This document shows positions 46,237-55,517 of a stretch of 64,000 nt of DNA, piece after piece (the first letter of the stretch is position 1; each line of letters opens with the position of its first letter). Origin of the DNA: Dyella sp. SG609 (GTDB taxonomy: Bacteria; Pseudomonadota; Gammaproteobacteria; Xanthomonadales; Rhodanobacteraceae); NCBI RefSeq assembly GCF_012275375.1, contig NZ_JAAZQJ010000008.1:1-64000 (forward strand). Direction: 5' to 3'. A program made the translations under genes and the position numbers. Below the pieces are notes generated by a model. The model did not search any database and was not told the origin of the DNA. It saw only the letters and a list, made by a program, of their open reading frames with translations.

Positions 46237-48696
46237 TCAGCGCCCCGCCGCAGTTTCCTGCGTTCGCACCGGCTTGACGTAGGCGTCGAAAAGTTCGTCG
46301 ATCCGGCGGTACTCGTCGTACCAGGAATCCGGCTGCACGAAGCCGTGCCGTTCCATCGGATACAGCGACATCCAGAAGTTGCGCTTGTGCAGCTCGATGA
46401 AGCGCTGGTACAGCCGGATCGAATCGCTGGCCAGCACGTTGTCGTCGACCAGGCCGTGCTGGATCAGCAGCGCATCCTGCAGCTTGTCGGCGTATTCGAT
46501 CGGCGAGCTGGCCGTGTAGGCCTCCGGGTCCAGCTGCGGATCGTTGAGGATGTTCGAGGTGTATTCGTGGTTGTAGCTGGACCAATCGCTCACCGGCCGC
46601 AGCGCCGCGCCCGCGGCGAACTCGCCCGGCGCGCGCAGCAGCGCCATCAGGGTCATGAAGCCGCCGTAGCTGCCGCCGTAGATACCCACGCGGTGCGGAT
46701 CGACGCCATGCTCCTTGACCAGCCAGGCCTTGCCATCGAGCAGGTCTTCCAGTTCCGGATGGCCCATCTGGCGGTAGATCGCATCGCGCCAGTCGCGGCC
46801 GTAGCCTTCGGACGCGCGGTAATCCATGTCCAGCACCACGTAGCCCTGCTGCACCAGCAGGTTGTGGAACATCTGCTCGCGGAAATAGTTGGACCAGCTC
46901 AGCGTGACGTTCTGCAGATAACCCGCGCCGTGCACGAAGATCACCGCCGGCTTCGACGCCGCAGCCGCTTCATCGGCCGGCCCGTAATACTTCGCCCAGA
47001 TGGTGCCGGCGCCGTGCGACGAAGCCACGCCGACGATCTTCGGCGCGATCCACGCGCGCTGCGCGAAGGCCGGCTTCATGGTCTGGGTCAGTTCGCGCGG
47101 CGTGCCGCCGGCGCTGTCCTGCACCGCCAGCTGCGGCAGCACGTAAGGCGCCGAATGCAGCACCGCCAGCTGGCGGCCATCGGGCGAGAGCACGAAGTCG
47201 TCCGTGCCCTGGTACTGGGTGAGCCGCGCCAGCGTGCCGCCTTGTGCCGGCACGCGGTACACGTCATAGCTGTACGGCGCGACCTGATTGCTGCGCAGAT
47301 AGAACCACTGGCCGTCCTCGCTCAGCACCGGGTGGCTCAGTTCGAACTTGCCGCTCGTAAGCGCATGCGCCTTGCCGCCGAGGCTCTTGGCGTACAACTG
47401 CGAATAGCCGGTTTCCTCGCTCAGATACCACAGCGTGCGGCCGTCCTTGAGCCAGCCGAAATCGTTGAAGTTCCAGTTGATCCAGGCGCGGTCGGTGAGG
47501 CGGTGCTGATTCACCAGCGCGTGCGTGTCGAAATCGACGCTGGCGATCCAGCGGTCCTTGTTGTCGATCGCGCGCAGCTGGATGGCGAGGTTGCCGCCGT
47601 CGTCGCTCCACGCGATGCCGCCGCCACCGCCGTCGTCCGCATCGGAAATGATGCGCACGGCGCGCTGCTCCGGCGCCTTCAGCGCCTTGGCCTCGTCGCT
47701 GCGGCCGGCCTTGTTCAAGTCGGCGATCGCCCTGGCGCGCAGCTCCTTCAGCGGATCGTCCTTGATGCCCGGCAGCACGCCGGCATCCAGCGGATAGCTC
47801 TTGCGCGCGCGCAGGTCGACCAGCAGCAGCGACTGCGGGACGGGATCGCGGCGGCCTACATAAGTGCGCGTGGACTGCTGTTCGGCGTAGCCGGATTCGG
47901 TCACGTAATGCGTCAGTTCCGGCGTCTTGCCGCCGGCATCCTTGGGCTGGGTGACCACCAGCATCCAGCGTCCGTCCGGCGACAGCTCGGCATCGACCAG
48001 TTCGCCCACGTCGCCCAGCCAGATCGGGCGCGGCGCGCGGCCGGGATCGGCGGCGGCGAGCGTTTCCTCGTTTGCGCGCGCCGCATCCTTGTCGGCCTTG
48101 GCCGCGCGCAACGCCTTGAACAGGCGCAGCTGGTCGCGGCCCAGCGCATCGGGCTGCTTGCCGCGCGGATCCTCGCCCACGTTGAGCACGGCCGCGGGCG
48201 ACGCGACACCCGCGGCGATGTCATAGACGAACCACTGCTTGCCCTGGCGGTACTGCAGGCTGCGGCCGTCGCTGGAGAAACGCGGCGAGGTTTCGGTCTC
48301 CGGCGTGCGGGTGACCTGCACGCGCTTGCCGGTGCCCGCTTCCACCAGGAACACGTCGCCGTGCAATACGAATGCGGCCTGCTTGTGCTGGCGATCGAAC
48401 ACAGCCGGGCCATCGGCCTGCGCCAGCGCTTCCGGGCCCAGCTTTTCGCTGCGGCCGCTGGCCACGTCGATGCGGTAGCGGTCGCGCAGCTTGCTGCCGT
48501 CGCGCTTGAGCGAGTAGTACAGGCTGCGTCCGTCGACGCTCCAGTACGGCGCTTCCACCGCGGCGCCGATCCAGTCCGGGCTGGCCATGATGGTTTCGAG
48601 GTCGAGCGTGCCCGTGGGGGTGGCGGCCGGCGTGTCGGCGAACAGGGCGGGGCTGGCCGCCAGGGCGGCGAGGGCCGCGAGAAGCATCCGGCGCAT
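46237..48696 (-). CDS. Exported S9 family prolyl oligopeptidase/dipeptidyl-peptidase IV-like enzyme
   Basis: The 819-residue protein has a signal peptide (1-19), an N-terminal beta-propeller (about 40-540) with repeated GRSLYYS and DGRWMLV blades, and a C-terminal alpha/beta-hydrolase domain. The nucleophile is Ser676 in GIYGGSYGGFMTL. QHGLVDDNV supplies the Asp and MERHGFVQ the His. The layout is that of DPP-IV/acylaminoacyl peptidases, which cut short peptides in the periplasm. The ATG at 48696 gives the signal peptide; the frame is open upstream but without support. Confidence 0.92.
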   Translation of the reverse strand: MRRMLLAALAALAASPALFADTPAATPTGTLDLETIMASPDWIGAAVEAPYWSVDGRSLYYSLKRDGSKLRDRYRIDVASGRSEKLGPEALAQADGPAVFDRQHKQAAFVLHGDVFLVEAGTGKRVQVTRTPETETSPRFSSDGRSLQYRQGKQWFVYDIAAGVASPAAVLNVGEDPRGKQPDALGRDQLRLFKALRAAKADKDAARANEETLAAADPGRAPRPIWLGDVGELVDAELSPDGRWMLVVTQPKDAGGKTPELTHYVTESGYAEQQSTRTYVGRRDPVPQSLLLVDLRARKSYPLDAGVLPGIKDDPLKELRARAIADLNKAGRSDEAKALKAPEQRAVRIISDADDGGGGGIAWSDDGGNLAIQLRAIDNKDRWIASVDFDTHALVNQHRLTDRAWINWNFNDFGWLKDGRTLWYLSEETGYSQLYAKSLGGKAHALTSGKFELSHPVLSEDGQWFYLRSNQVAPYSYDVYRVPAQGGTLARLTQYQGTDDFVLSPDGRQLAVLHSAPYVLPQLAVQDSAGGTPRELTQTMKPAFAQRAWIAPKIVGVASSHGAGTIWAKYYGPADEAAAASKPAVIFVHGAGYLQNVTLSWSNYFREQMFHNLLVQQGYVVLDMDYRASEGYGRDWRDAIYRQMGHPELEDLLDGKAWLVKEHGVDPHRVGIYGGSYGGFMTLMALLRAPGEFAAGAALRPVSDWSSYNHEYTSNILNDPQLDPEAYTASSPIEYADKLQDALLIQHGLVDDNVLASDSIRLYQRFIELHKRNFWMSLYPMERHGFVQPDSWYDEYRRIDELFDAYVKPVRTQETAAGR

Positions 48697-48995
48697 GGGC
48701 GCGCTCCACTGCAAAAACGCCGGAGCATAACCAAGACGGCTCCGCCCGCAAGCGCCATGGGTCCTGTATCCGGCAGGTGAAGGCGCAACGTAGGCTGCTG
48801 CAGCCGAGCCCCACACGCGCCGCCAGGAGGCACCATGCGTCAGCCGCACCGCCCGCATCCCCGACCGCGGCGGGCGGTTTTGCATGCACGGGCCATCGCG
48901 TCCGCTTCGCGTAAGCGATTGCGTGCATCGTGCGTTTGATGGCTCCCCGGCCACCCGGACCGCTCCGCCCCCTCCCCCTTGCGTAAGCCTCCTGC

Positions 48996-49661
48996 ATGTC
49001 CCTGCCTACCGTCGAGCACGAAACCGCCACCCGGCTGACCCATAGCGTGATCTGGCTGCACGGCCTGGGCGCGGACGGCCATGATTTCGAACCGATCGTG
49101 CCGGAGCTGGTGGCGCAGGAATGGCCCGGCCTGCGCTTCGTGTTTCCGCATGCGCCGGTACGCCCGGTCACCTTGAACGGCGGCATGCCGATGCGCGCCT
49201 GGTACGACATCGCCGGGGTCGACCTCACCTCGCGCCAGGACGAAACCGGCATGCGCGCCTCGATCGAAGCCGTGCAGAAGCTGATCGCGCGCGAGAACGA
49301 ACGCGGCGTGCCGGACGAGCGCATCGTGCTGGCCGGCTTCTCGCAGGGCGGCGCCATCGCGCTGGCCGGCGGCCTGCGCCATCCGCGCCGGCTGGCCGGC
49401 ATCGTGGCGCTGTCCACGTATCTGCCGATGCAGTCCTCGTTCGAGGCCGAGCGCAGCGCGGCCAATGCCGCCACGCCGGTCTTCTGGGGCCACGGCACCG
49501 CCGACCCGATCGTGCCGCTGACCCGCGGCGTGCATTCGCGCGACGTGCTGCAAGGCCTGGGCTATCCGGTGGAATGGCATACCTATGCGATGCCGCATTC
49601 GGTCTGCGCCGAGGAGATCGCCCACCTGCGTGCCTGGATGACCCAGCGCCTCACCGGCTGA
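48996..49661 (+). CDS. Carboxylesterase/acyl-protein thioesterase-like hydrolase
   Basis: This 221-residue alpha/beta-hydrolase belongs to the phospholipase/carboxylesterase family (Abhydrolase_2). It shows VIWLHGLGADGHDFEP near the N-terminus, the nucleophile elbow LAGFSQGGAIAL near residue 115, GTADPIVPL for the Asp and MPHSVCAEE for the His. Related Pseudomonas enzymes hydrolyse short-chain esters. There is no signal peptide, so it is cytoplasmic. It is 52 bp upstream of algZ on the same strand. Confidence 0.92.
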   Translation: MSLPTVEHETATRLTHSVIWLHGLGADGHDFEPIVPELVAQEWPGLRFVFPHAPVRPVTLNGGMPMRAWYDIAGVDLTSRQDETGMRASIEAVQKLIARENERGVPDERIVLAGFSQGGAIALAGGLRHPRRLAGIVALSTYLPMQSSFEAERSAANAATPVFWGHGTADPIVPLTRGVHSRDVLQGLGYPVEWHTYAMPHSVCAEEIAHLRAWMTQRLTG

Positions 49662-49713
49662 GCGCGCGCCAGGACACGGCTGCGGCCGATGCGCTTGGGC
49701 ATACTGTGCGTCC

Positions 49714-50787
49714 ATGCGCCAACCCGCCGCCAAACGCCTCGCCCAGGCCGGTCTCGAACCGAGGCCGCTGCCGGATTTCTGCAGCGCGCCGGCGCTGTTC
49801 GCACTGCTGGTGGTGGCCGCGCTCACCGTCACCGTGATGCTGCTGGCGCCGGAAAGCAGCCGCGGCTGGCGCGGCTACAGCGTAGGCATGCTGTTCGCCG
49901 AGTGGATCGCCATGCTCACCGGCGTGGCGCTGTGCAAGCTGCGCCCCGCGCTGGAAAAACTGCACGGCCTGCTGCCGTATGCGGCGGTGTGGCTGATCAT
50001 GCTGCTGATCGTGGCGCTGACCAGCGTGCTGGCCGCATGGATGGACGGCGCGCTGCACATGGGCCTGATCCGCGGCGACGACGCGTTCGAATTCGTGCGC
50101 GACAACAGCACCATCGCCGCCCTGCTCGGCGCCGCGATGCTGCGCTACTTCTACGTGCTGGCGCAGTGGCAGGCGCGCCTGGCCGCGGTGGCGCGGGCCC
50201 AGGTGGAAGCGCTGCAGGCGCGCATCCGGCCGCACTTTCTTTTCAACAGCATGAATACGGTGGCCGCGCTGATCCGCGTCGATCCGCGCGCGGCCGAACG
50301 CACGGTGGAAGATCTCTCCGAACTGTTCCGCGCCGCGCTGGGCCGCCACGACACGCGCGACGGCACGCTGGACGAGGAACTGGCCCTGATCGAACGCTAC
50401 CTCGCCATCGAGCAGCTGCGCCTGGGGCCGCGCCTGCGCATCCGGCGCGAACTGGACGGCCTGCCCGGCGCGTTTCCGCTGCCGCATCTGCTGCTGCAGC
50501 CGCTGGTGGAGAACGCCGTGCGCCACGGCATCCAGCCGCTGCGCGAAGGCGGCGAGGTGATCCTGCGTGGGCGGCGGCTGCAGCGCGCGATCGAGATCGA
50601 AATCGACAACCCCTTGCCCGACACGCCCGCCCGCGGCGGCAACGGCCACGGCCTGGCGAATGTGCGCCAGCGCGTGGCTTACCGCTACGGCCCGCGCGCG
50701 GAAGTGAGCGCCGGCCCGCTGGGCGGGCGCTTCGTGGTGCGCCTGCTGCTACCGGAAGACAACGATGCGCGTACTGATCGCCGATGA
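49714..50787 (+). CDS. algZ: LytS/AlgZ-type sensor histidine kinase
   Basis: The 357-residue kinase has four predicted membrane helices (about 25-150). The cytoplasmic kinase core of the LytS class has the phosphoacceptor His174 in RPHFLFNSMNTV, followed by the HATPase domain with PHLLLQPLVENAVRHGI and NGHGLANVRQRV. In Pseudomonas AlgZ (FimS) works with AlgR to control type IV pili, alginate and other traits. Here the gene overlaps the response regulator by 23 nt, and hemC follows, the same order as in Pseudomonas. Confidence 0.9.
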   Translation: MRQPAAKRLAQAGLEPRPLPDFCSAPALFALLVVAALTVTVMLLAPESSRGWRGYSVGMLFAEWIAMLTGVALCKLRPALEKLHGLLPYAAVWLIMLLIVALTSVLAAWMDGALHMGLIRGDDAFEFVRDNSTIAALLGAAMLRYFYVLAQWQARLAAVARAQVEALQARIRPHFLFNSMNTVAALIRVDPRAAERTVEDLSELFRAALGRHDTRDGTLDEELALIERYLAIEQLRLGPRLRIRRELDGLPGAFPLPHLLLQPLVENAVRHGIQPLREGGEVILRGRRLQRAIEIEIDNPLPDTPARGGNGHGLANVRQRVAYRYGPRAEVSAGPLGGRFVVRLLLPEDNDARTDRR

Positions 50788-51469
50788 CGAACCGCTGGCG
50801 CGGGCCCGCCTCGCCGCGCTGCTGGACGAATGCGGCGAGGCGGTGGAAATCGCCGGCAGCGTCGGCGACGGCGACGCCGCGCTGGCCGCCATCGCCGAGA
50901 CCCAGCCGGACCTGCTGCTGCTGGACATCAACATGCCCGGCCTCGACGGCGTCACCCTGGCCAGCCGCCTGGCCGGCAAGGAGCGTCCGCAGGTGGTGTT
51001 CTGCACGGCGTACGAGAACCACGCGCTGCAGGCCTTCGAACTGGGCGCGGTGGACTACCTGCTCAAGCCCGTCAGGCTGGAACGCCTGCGCGAGGCGCTG
51101 CAGCGCGCGCGCCAGCGGCTGGCCGCGCTGCCGCGCGAGACCAGCTACCTGTTCGGCCGCCTGCGCGGCGAACAGGTGCGCATCGCGCTGGACGAAGTGG
51201 TGTGCCTGCTGGCCGAGGAGAAATACGTGGTGGTGCAGCATCGCGGCGGCCAGCTGCTGCTGGAAGAGTCGCTGCGCCAGCTGGAAGAGGCCTATCCGGA
51301 CCAGCTGATCCGCCTGCATCGCAACTGCCTGGTGCCGCCGCAGCGCCTGCTCGGCCTGAAGACCCTGGCCGACGGCCGCGTGCTGGCGCGGCTGGGCGGT
51401 ACCGAACTCACGCCCGAGGTGAGCCGGCGCAATCTGCCGGCGGTGCGCAAGCTGCTGCGCATGGGCTGA
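50765..51469 (+). CDS. algR: LytTR response regulator AlgR
   Basis: The 234-residue protein has a receiver domain (1-120) with Asp54 as the phosphorylation site in LLLLDINMPG and Lys in YLLKPV. A LytTR DNA-binding domain (about 135-232) follows, with LLAEEKYVVVQH and LIRLHRNCLVPPQR. It is the cognate partner of AlgZ, with which it shares overlapping coding sequence. AlgR activates twitching-motility and exopolysaccharide genes in Pseudomonas; the targets in this organism are unknown. Confidence 0.92.
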   Translation: MRVLIADDEPLARARLAALLDECGEAVEIAGSVGDGDAALAAIAETQPDLLLLDINMPGLDGVTLASRLAGKERPQVVFCTAYENHALQAFELGAVDYLLKPVRLERLREALQRARQRLAALPRETSYLFGRLRGEQVRIALDEVVCLLAEEKYVVVQHRGGQLLLEESLRQLEEAYPDQLIRLHRNCLVPPQRLLGLKTLADGRVLARLGGTELTPEVSRRNLPAVRKLLRMG

Positions 51470-51565
51470 GGCCGGGTGCGGCGGCGCGGCGCATATGGCG
51501 GACTGCGGGACGAGCGCGGTTTACGCGACAATGGCGCCCCTTCCGCCCGGAATGAAGAAACTCCC

Positions 51566-52486
51566 ATGACGCCATCGATCCTGCGCATCGCCACCCGCAA
51601 GAGCGCGCTCGCGCTGTGGCAGGCCGAGCATGTGGCGGCGGAACTGCGCAACGCGCATCCGGGCCTGATGGTGGAACTGGTGCCGATGACCACGCGCGGC
51701 GACGAGATCCAGGACCGCTCGCTCGCCACCATCGGCGGCAAGGGCCTGTTCCTCAAGGAACTCGAAGTGGCCATGCAGGAAGGGCGCGCGGACCTGGCGG
51801 TGCATTCGCTGAAAGATGTGCCGTCCGAGCTGGAACCGGGCTTCACCCTGCCGGCCGTGCTGCCGCGCGCGGACGCCGCCGACGCCTTCATCAGCAACGA
51901 CTACGCCGACCTCGCCGCGCTGCCGCTGGGCGCGCGCGTGGGCACCTCCTCGCTGCGGCGCCAGGCGCTGCTGCGCTCGCTGCGTCCGGACCTCACCCTG
52001 CTGGACCTGCGCGGCAACGTGGGCACGCGCCTGGGCAAGCTCGATGCCGGCCATTACGACGCGATCCTGCTGGCCTGCGCCGGCCTGGAACGCCTAGGTC
52101 TCGCCGAGCGCATCCGCGGCCGCCTCGCCGCGCCGGACTGGCTGCCCGCGCCGGGCCAGGCCGCCATCGCCATCGAAGCGCGCAGCGACCAGCCCGCCAC
52201 CTTGGCCCTGCTGGCCGCGCTGGACGACGAGCACACGCGCATCGCGGTGGACGCCGAGCGGGCCATGAACCAGGCCCTGGGCGGCAGCTGCACAGTGCCG
52301 GTCGGCGCCTGGTGCGTGGTCACCGAGCGCGGCCTGCATCTGAGCGGCCTGGTCGGCGACGTGGCCAGCGGCCGCCTGCTGCGTGCGGAAGCCGAAGGCG
52401 GCAGCGACGAAGCGCAGGCGCTGGGCCGGCGCGTGGCCGGGGCCTTGTTCGCGCAAGGCGCCTCGGCCTTCCTCGGCGAACACTGA
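51566..52486 (+). CDS. hemC: Hydroxymethylbilane synthase (porphobilinogen deaminase)
   Basis: The 306-residue enzyme joins four porphobilinogen units into hydroxymethylbilane for haem synthesis. It starts [18 protein letters not shown] and contains [19 protein letters not shown] and [11 protein letters not shown]. Cys242 in GGSCTVPVG carries the dipyrromethane cofactor and matches the E. coli position. The ATG at 51566 fits the family; the frame is open upstream. A Rho-type end is likely, as no T-rich terminator follows on this strand. Confidence 0.95.
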   Translation: MTPSILRIATRKSALALWQAEHVAAELRNAHPGLMVELVPMTTRGDEIQDRSLATIGGKGLFLKELEVAMQEGRADLAVHSLKDVPSELEPGFTLPAVLPRADAADAFISNDYADLAALPLGARVGTSSLRRQALLRSLRPDLTLLDLRGNVGTRLGKLDAGHYDAILLACAGLERLGLAERIRGRLAAPDWLPAPGQAAIAIEARSDQPATLALLAALDDEHTRIAVDAERAMNQALGGSCTVPVGAWCVVTERGLHLSGLVGDVASGRLLRAEAEGGSDEAQALGRRVAGALFAQGASAFLGEH

Positions 52487-52498
52487 GAGAACCCCGAA

Positions 52499-52525
52499 AT
52501 AAAAACGGCCCCGCCAGGCGGGGCC
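52499..52525 (-). terminator. Terminator of the DUF481 gene
   Basis: On the minus strand GGCCCCG (52525-52519) pairs with CGGGGCC (52513-52507) around a 5-nt loop and is followed by CG and a T run (52505-52501). It lies 26 bp after the stop codon. Confidence 0.8.
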
Positions 52526-52550
52526 GCCGAAAGCGCGTGCGGGTGACGGC

Positions 52551-53384
52551 TTAGAAGTTGTAGACCAGGTTGGTCGTCATCAGCGTGTCGGTGTTCTTGG
52601 TGCCCGGCTGCACGTCGCTGTTGTAGCGCACCTGGTAGCCCACCTTCAGCGCCATCTTCTTGGTCATGCTGACCGAGAGGCCGATGTCGTTCTGGTAGTA
52701 CTGGTTCTTGGAACCCGCTTCCAGCAGCAGCGTGTCTTCCACCGCGGTGTTGGCGGTGAGGCGGTACTTGTAGTTGACCAGGCCGCGGCCGACCGCTTCG
52801 CTCTGCGTGTCCTGGCGCTGCTTCACGTCCACGCCGTCGACCTGCACGGTGCGGTCGGCCGGGCGGTAGCGCTTGTAACCGGGGCCGGCTTCGAAGGAGA
52901 GCTCGGTGCGGTCGGTCTTCAGCGCGATGTAGCCATAGCCGATCGACACGATGCCCTGCCAGATGTTGGCGCCGAAGTCGTCATGCTCGTAGCGCAGCGC
53001 GCCCACGATGTAGCTGCGCGGGTCCAGCTTGTAGCCGACCGAGGCGCCGGTGTCGTAGCGGTTGGCGGTGGTGCTGAAGCGGTCGATGGTGTTGCCGGCC
53101 GAGTCCTGCACCTGGACTTCGCCCTTGGAGCGCATGCCGTTGAGGAAGAAGTTGTTCTTCCACAGCTCGTTTTCCTGGTTCAGGCCGAGCTTGGCGTTGA
53201 CGTTTTCGGTGCGCGAGTTGCCGTGCGCGGAAGCGAAGCCGAATTCGCCGGAACCGCTCCAGCCGCCGTTGGCGCCCGGATTGCTATTGCTGGCCGGGTC
53301 GGCCGGAGGCGCCGCATCCTGGGCGTGGGCGGTGAGGCTGACCAGGCTGGCCAGCAGGGCGCTGGTGATTAGGGCTTTTCTCAT
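52551..53384 (-). CDS. DUF481 outer-membrane protein
   Basis: This 277-residue protein has a signal peptide (1-20, ending AHAQ) and a proline/asparagine linker. A beta-barrel-like region of alternating strands follows, with WSGSGEFGFASAHGNSRTENVNAKLGL, the classic DUF481 opening, split here at residues about 40-66. The last residue is Phe in NLVYNF, a typical outer-membrane signature. The E. coli relative YdiY is acid-induced; function is not settled. The start at 53384 is chosen for the signal peptide. Confidence 0.85.
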   Translation of the reverse strand: MRKALITSALLASLVSLTAHAQDAAPPADPASNSNPGANGGWSGSGEFGFASAHGNSRTENVNAKLGLNQENELWKNNFFLNGMRSKGEVQVQDSAGNTIDRFSTTANRYDTGASVGYKLDPRSYIVGALRYEHDDFGANIWQGIVSIGYGYIALKTDRTELSFEAGPGYKRYRPADRTVQVDGVDVKQRQDTQSEAVGRGLVNYKYRLTANTAVEDTLLLEAGSKNQYYQNDIGLSVSMTKKMALKVGYQVRYNSDVQPGTKNTDTLMTTNLVYNF

Positions 53385-53499
53385 CGGGGCGAGATCCGTC
53401 TTGTTTGTTAAACGATTGTAATCGGGTGAAACCTTAGCGGAAAGGCTTGAACTTGCTGTGAATACGCCGGCATTGGTTGCGAATGGCGCCGAAAGTCCA

Positions 53500-54342
53500 T
53501 CATGTGGAATGGAAAACGCCACCATCATGACTGGACAGCCTGCCGCATAAACGAGGTTCAACGCTTTTGCCGACCAGGCAGCTGACCGCCGCCAGCAGGA
53601 GCAGCAGCCCGCTGGACTCCGGCCGCTGGGCCAGCACGATCAGGCAGGGAATCAGGTAGACCAGGGCCAGGAACAGCAGCCGGCCGGGCCAGCCGCGCGA
53701 GCGCACCGCGCCGTCGCGCCACCAGAACATCCCGCCGACCAGCAGCGCCAGCAGCTGCAGCGCGAAGATCCATGGCACCGAATGGATCGGCTGGTCGCCG
53801 TCCTGCGCGGCCAGGCACAGCCACAGCCACAAACCGCCGGCATAGCTGGCCGAGACCAGGCGGGCGAAGATCCGCGCGCGGCCTTCCTGCGCATCCTCGG
53901 ACAAGGCGTCGATCAGGCAGGCCAGGGCGCCCAGCGCCAGCGCCGCCGCGGCCAGGCGGGTGGCCCAGAAGAGGTTGTCCCCGCGTACCAGCCCCGCCAC
54001 GCCCAGCATCGGCAGGTAGGCCGCCAGGGCCAGCATGGCCTTGGCGGTGGGCCGGCTGCCGCGCCCGAAGCGCCAGCCGAGCCAGCCCGGTACCCGCGGC
54101 AGGCGCAGTAAGGCGGCCAGCGGCGCGAAGCTCACCAGGACGCCGCCCAGGGCCAGCGGTACCAGCGCGTCGCCGCGCCCGGCCGGATATACGCCCAGCG
54201 CCAGCGCCGCGCCGAGCAACAGCCACAGGCCGTAGCCGCTGCTCGCCAGCACCCGCAAAGCCCTGCTCGGCAGGCTCGGGGACGGCGCAGCAACGGTGGC
54301 GGGTGCGGATGTGCGGTGGGGGAACGTGGGGTCGCCGGGCAT
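53500..54342 (-). CDS. Hypothetical multispanning membrane protein
   Basis: The 280-residue protein has about eight hydrophobic helices, for example YGLWLLLGAALALGVYPAG, ALVPLALGGVLVSFAPLAALL and FALQLLALLVGGMFWWRDG. The N-terminus is Pro/Ser/Ala-rich and the C-terminus is polar with basic residues. I recognise no family or catalytic motif. It is divergent from the WYL regulator (157 bp between starts), which may control it, and is 115 bp upstream of the DUF481 gene on the same strand. Confidence 0.65.
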   Translation of the reverse strand: MPGDPTFPHRTSAPATVAAPSPSLPSRALRVLASSGYGLWLLLGAALALGVYPAGRGDALVPLALGGVLVSFAPLAALLRLPRVPGWLGWRFGRGSRPTAKAMLALAAYLPMLGVAGLVRGDNLFWATRLAAAALALGALACLIDALSEDAQEGRARIFARLVSASYAGGLWLWLCLAAQDGDQPIHSVPWIFALQLLALLVGGMFWWRDGAVRSRGWPGRLLFLALVYLIPCLIVLAQRPESSGLLLLLAAVSCLVGKSVEPRLCGRLSSHDGGVFHST

Positions 54343-54499
54343 CTCGGCTCGCTCTGCATCCTCGGATGGGCCAGGGAGCCTCCGGAGTCTAGGCGATTTT
54401 CACGCCGCGATGGGCGCCGCGCATGTCAGACTCTGCGTACTTGCGACCGCCATGGGCGATGCGCATGCTAGGCGAATCTACGCGTCACCTTCCTGGGCC

Positions 54500-55483
54500 A
54501 TGGACCGCTACGAGCGCATTCTCACCCTGCACCGGCTGCTGAAGTCGGCGCACTATCCGGTACCGCTCCCCCGCCTGATGGACGAGCTGGAGTGCTCGCG
54601 CGCGACGCTTTACCGCGACGTGGCCTTCCTGCGCGACGCCCTGGGCGCCCCGATCGAAAGCGCCGGCGGCGAGCACGCCGCGTTCCGCTATGCGGCCGGC
54701 GAAGGCGAGCGCTTCGAACTGCCGGGCCTGTGGCTCACCTCGGACGAACTGGCCGCGCTGCTGGCGCTGAACGAGCTGATCGGCCGCAGCGGGCCGGGCG
54801 TGCTGGCCGGCGCGCTGGCGCCGTTCAAGGCACGCATCGAACACCTGCTGTCCGACCAGGGCAGCGGCAAGGCGCTGCCGATCGAGCGCATCCGCGTGAT
54901 CGCCTGGGGCGAGCGCAAGCTCGACCAGCAGGTGTTCCGCATCGTGGCCGGCGCGGTGCTGGAGCGGAAGCAGCTGCGCTTCCGCTACCGCGCGCGCACC
55001 ACCAATGCCGACAGCAAGCGCACCGTCTCGCCGCAGCGCCTGACCCACTACCGCGACAACTGGTACCTGGACGTGTGGGACCACGACCGCGAGGCGCTGC
55101 GCAGCTTCGCCGTGGACCGCATCGCCGAGCCGCTGGCGCTGGACATGCCGGCGCGCGACGTGGCCGAGGCCGAACTCAACGACATGCTCGCCTCCAGCTA
55201 CGGCATCTTCGCCGGCAAGCCCAAGGCCTGGGCCACCATCCGCTTCTCGCAGCATGCGGCGCGCTGGGTGGCGGACGAGCACTGGCATTCGCAGCAGAAG
55301 GGCATGTGGCTGCCCGACGGCCGCTACGAACTGCAGGTGCCGTATTCCAACTCCAAGGAGTTGCTGATGGACGTGCTCAAGTACGGCCCGGATGCCGAAG
55401 TGGTCGCGCCGCTGTCGCTGCGCGAAGAGCTGAAGATCCAGCTGCAGCTGGCCTTGACCGGCTACCAGCAGGCGCCGCGTTGA
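54500..55483 (+). CDS. YafY/PafC-like WYL-domain transcriptional regulator
   Basis: The 327-residue protein has an N-terminal winged helix-turn-helix (1-60, MDRYERILTLHRLLKS, then LECSRATLYRDVAFLRDAL). A WYL domain (about 145-225) has RKQLRFRYRAR and NWYLDVWDHDREALRSFAVDRI, and a C-terminal WCX-type part follows. WYL regulators sense nucleic-acid or other ligands and often act in stress or phage response, but many are housekeeping. ATG 54500 fits the family start. The patatin gene follows after 34 bp and may be co-transcribed. Confidence 0.88.
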   Translation: MDRYERILTLHRLLKSAHYPVPLPRLMDELECSRATLYRDVAFLRDALGAPIESAGGEHAAFRYAAGEGERFELPGLWLTSDELAALLALNELIGRSGPGVLAGALAPFKARIEHLLSDQGSGKALPIERIRVIAWGERKLDQQVFRIVAGAVLERKQLRFRYRARTTNADSKRTVSPQRLTHYRDNWYLDVWDHDREALRSFAVDRIAEPLALDMPARDVAEAELNDMLASSYGIFAGKPKAWATIRFSQHAARWVADEHWHSQQKGMWLPDGRYELQVPYSNSKELLMDVLKYGPDAEVVAPLSLREELKIQLQLALTGYQQAPR

Positions 55484-55517
55484 GCGCCGTCCGGCCGGGC
55501 GCTTCCGCCGCATCCGC

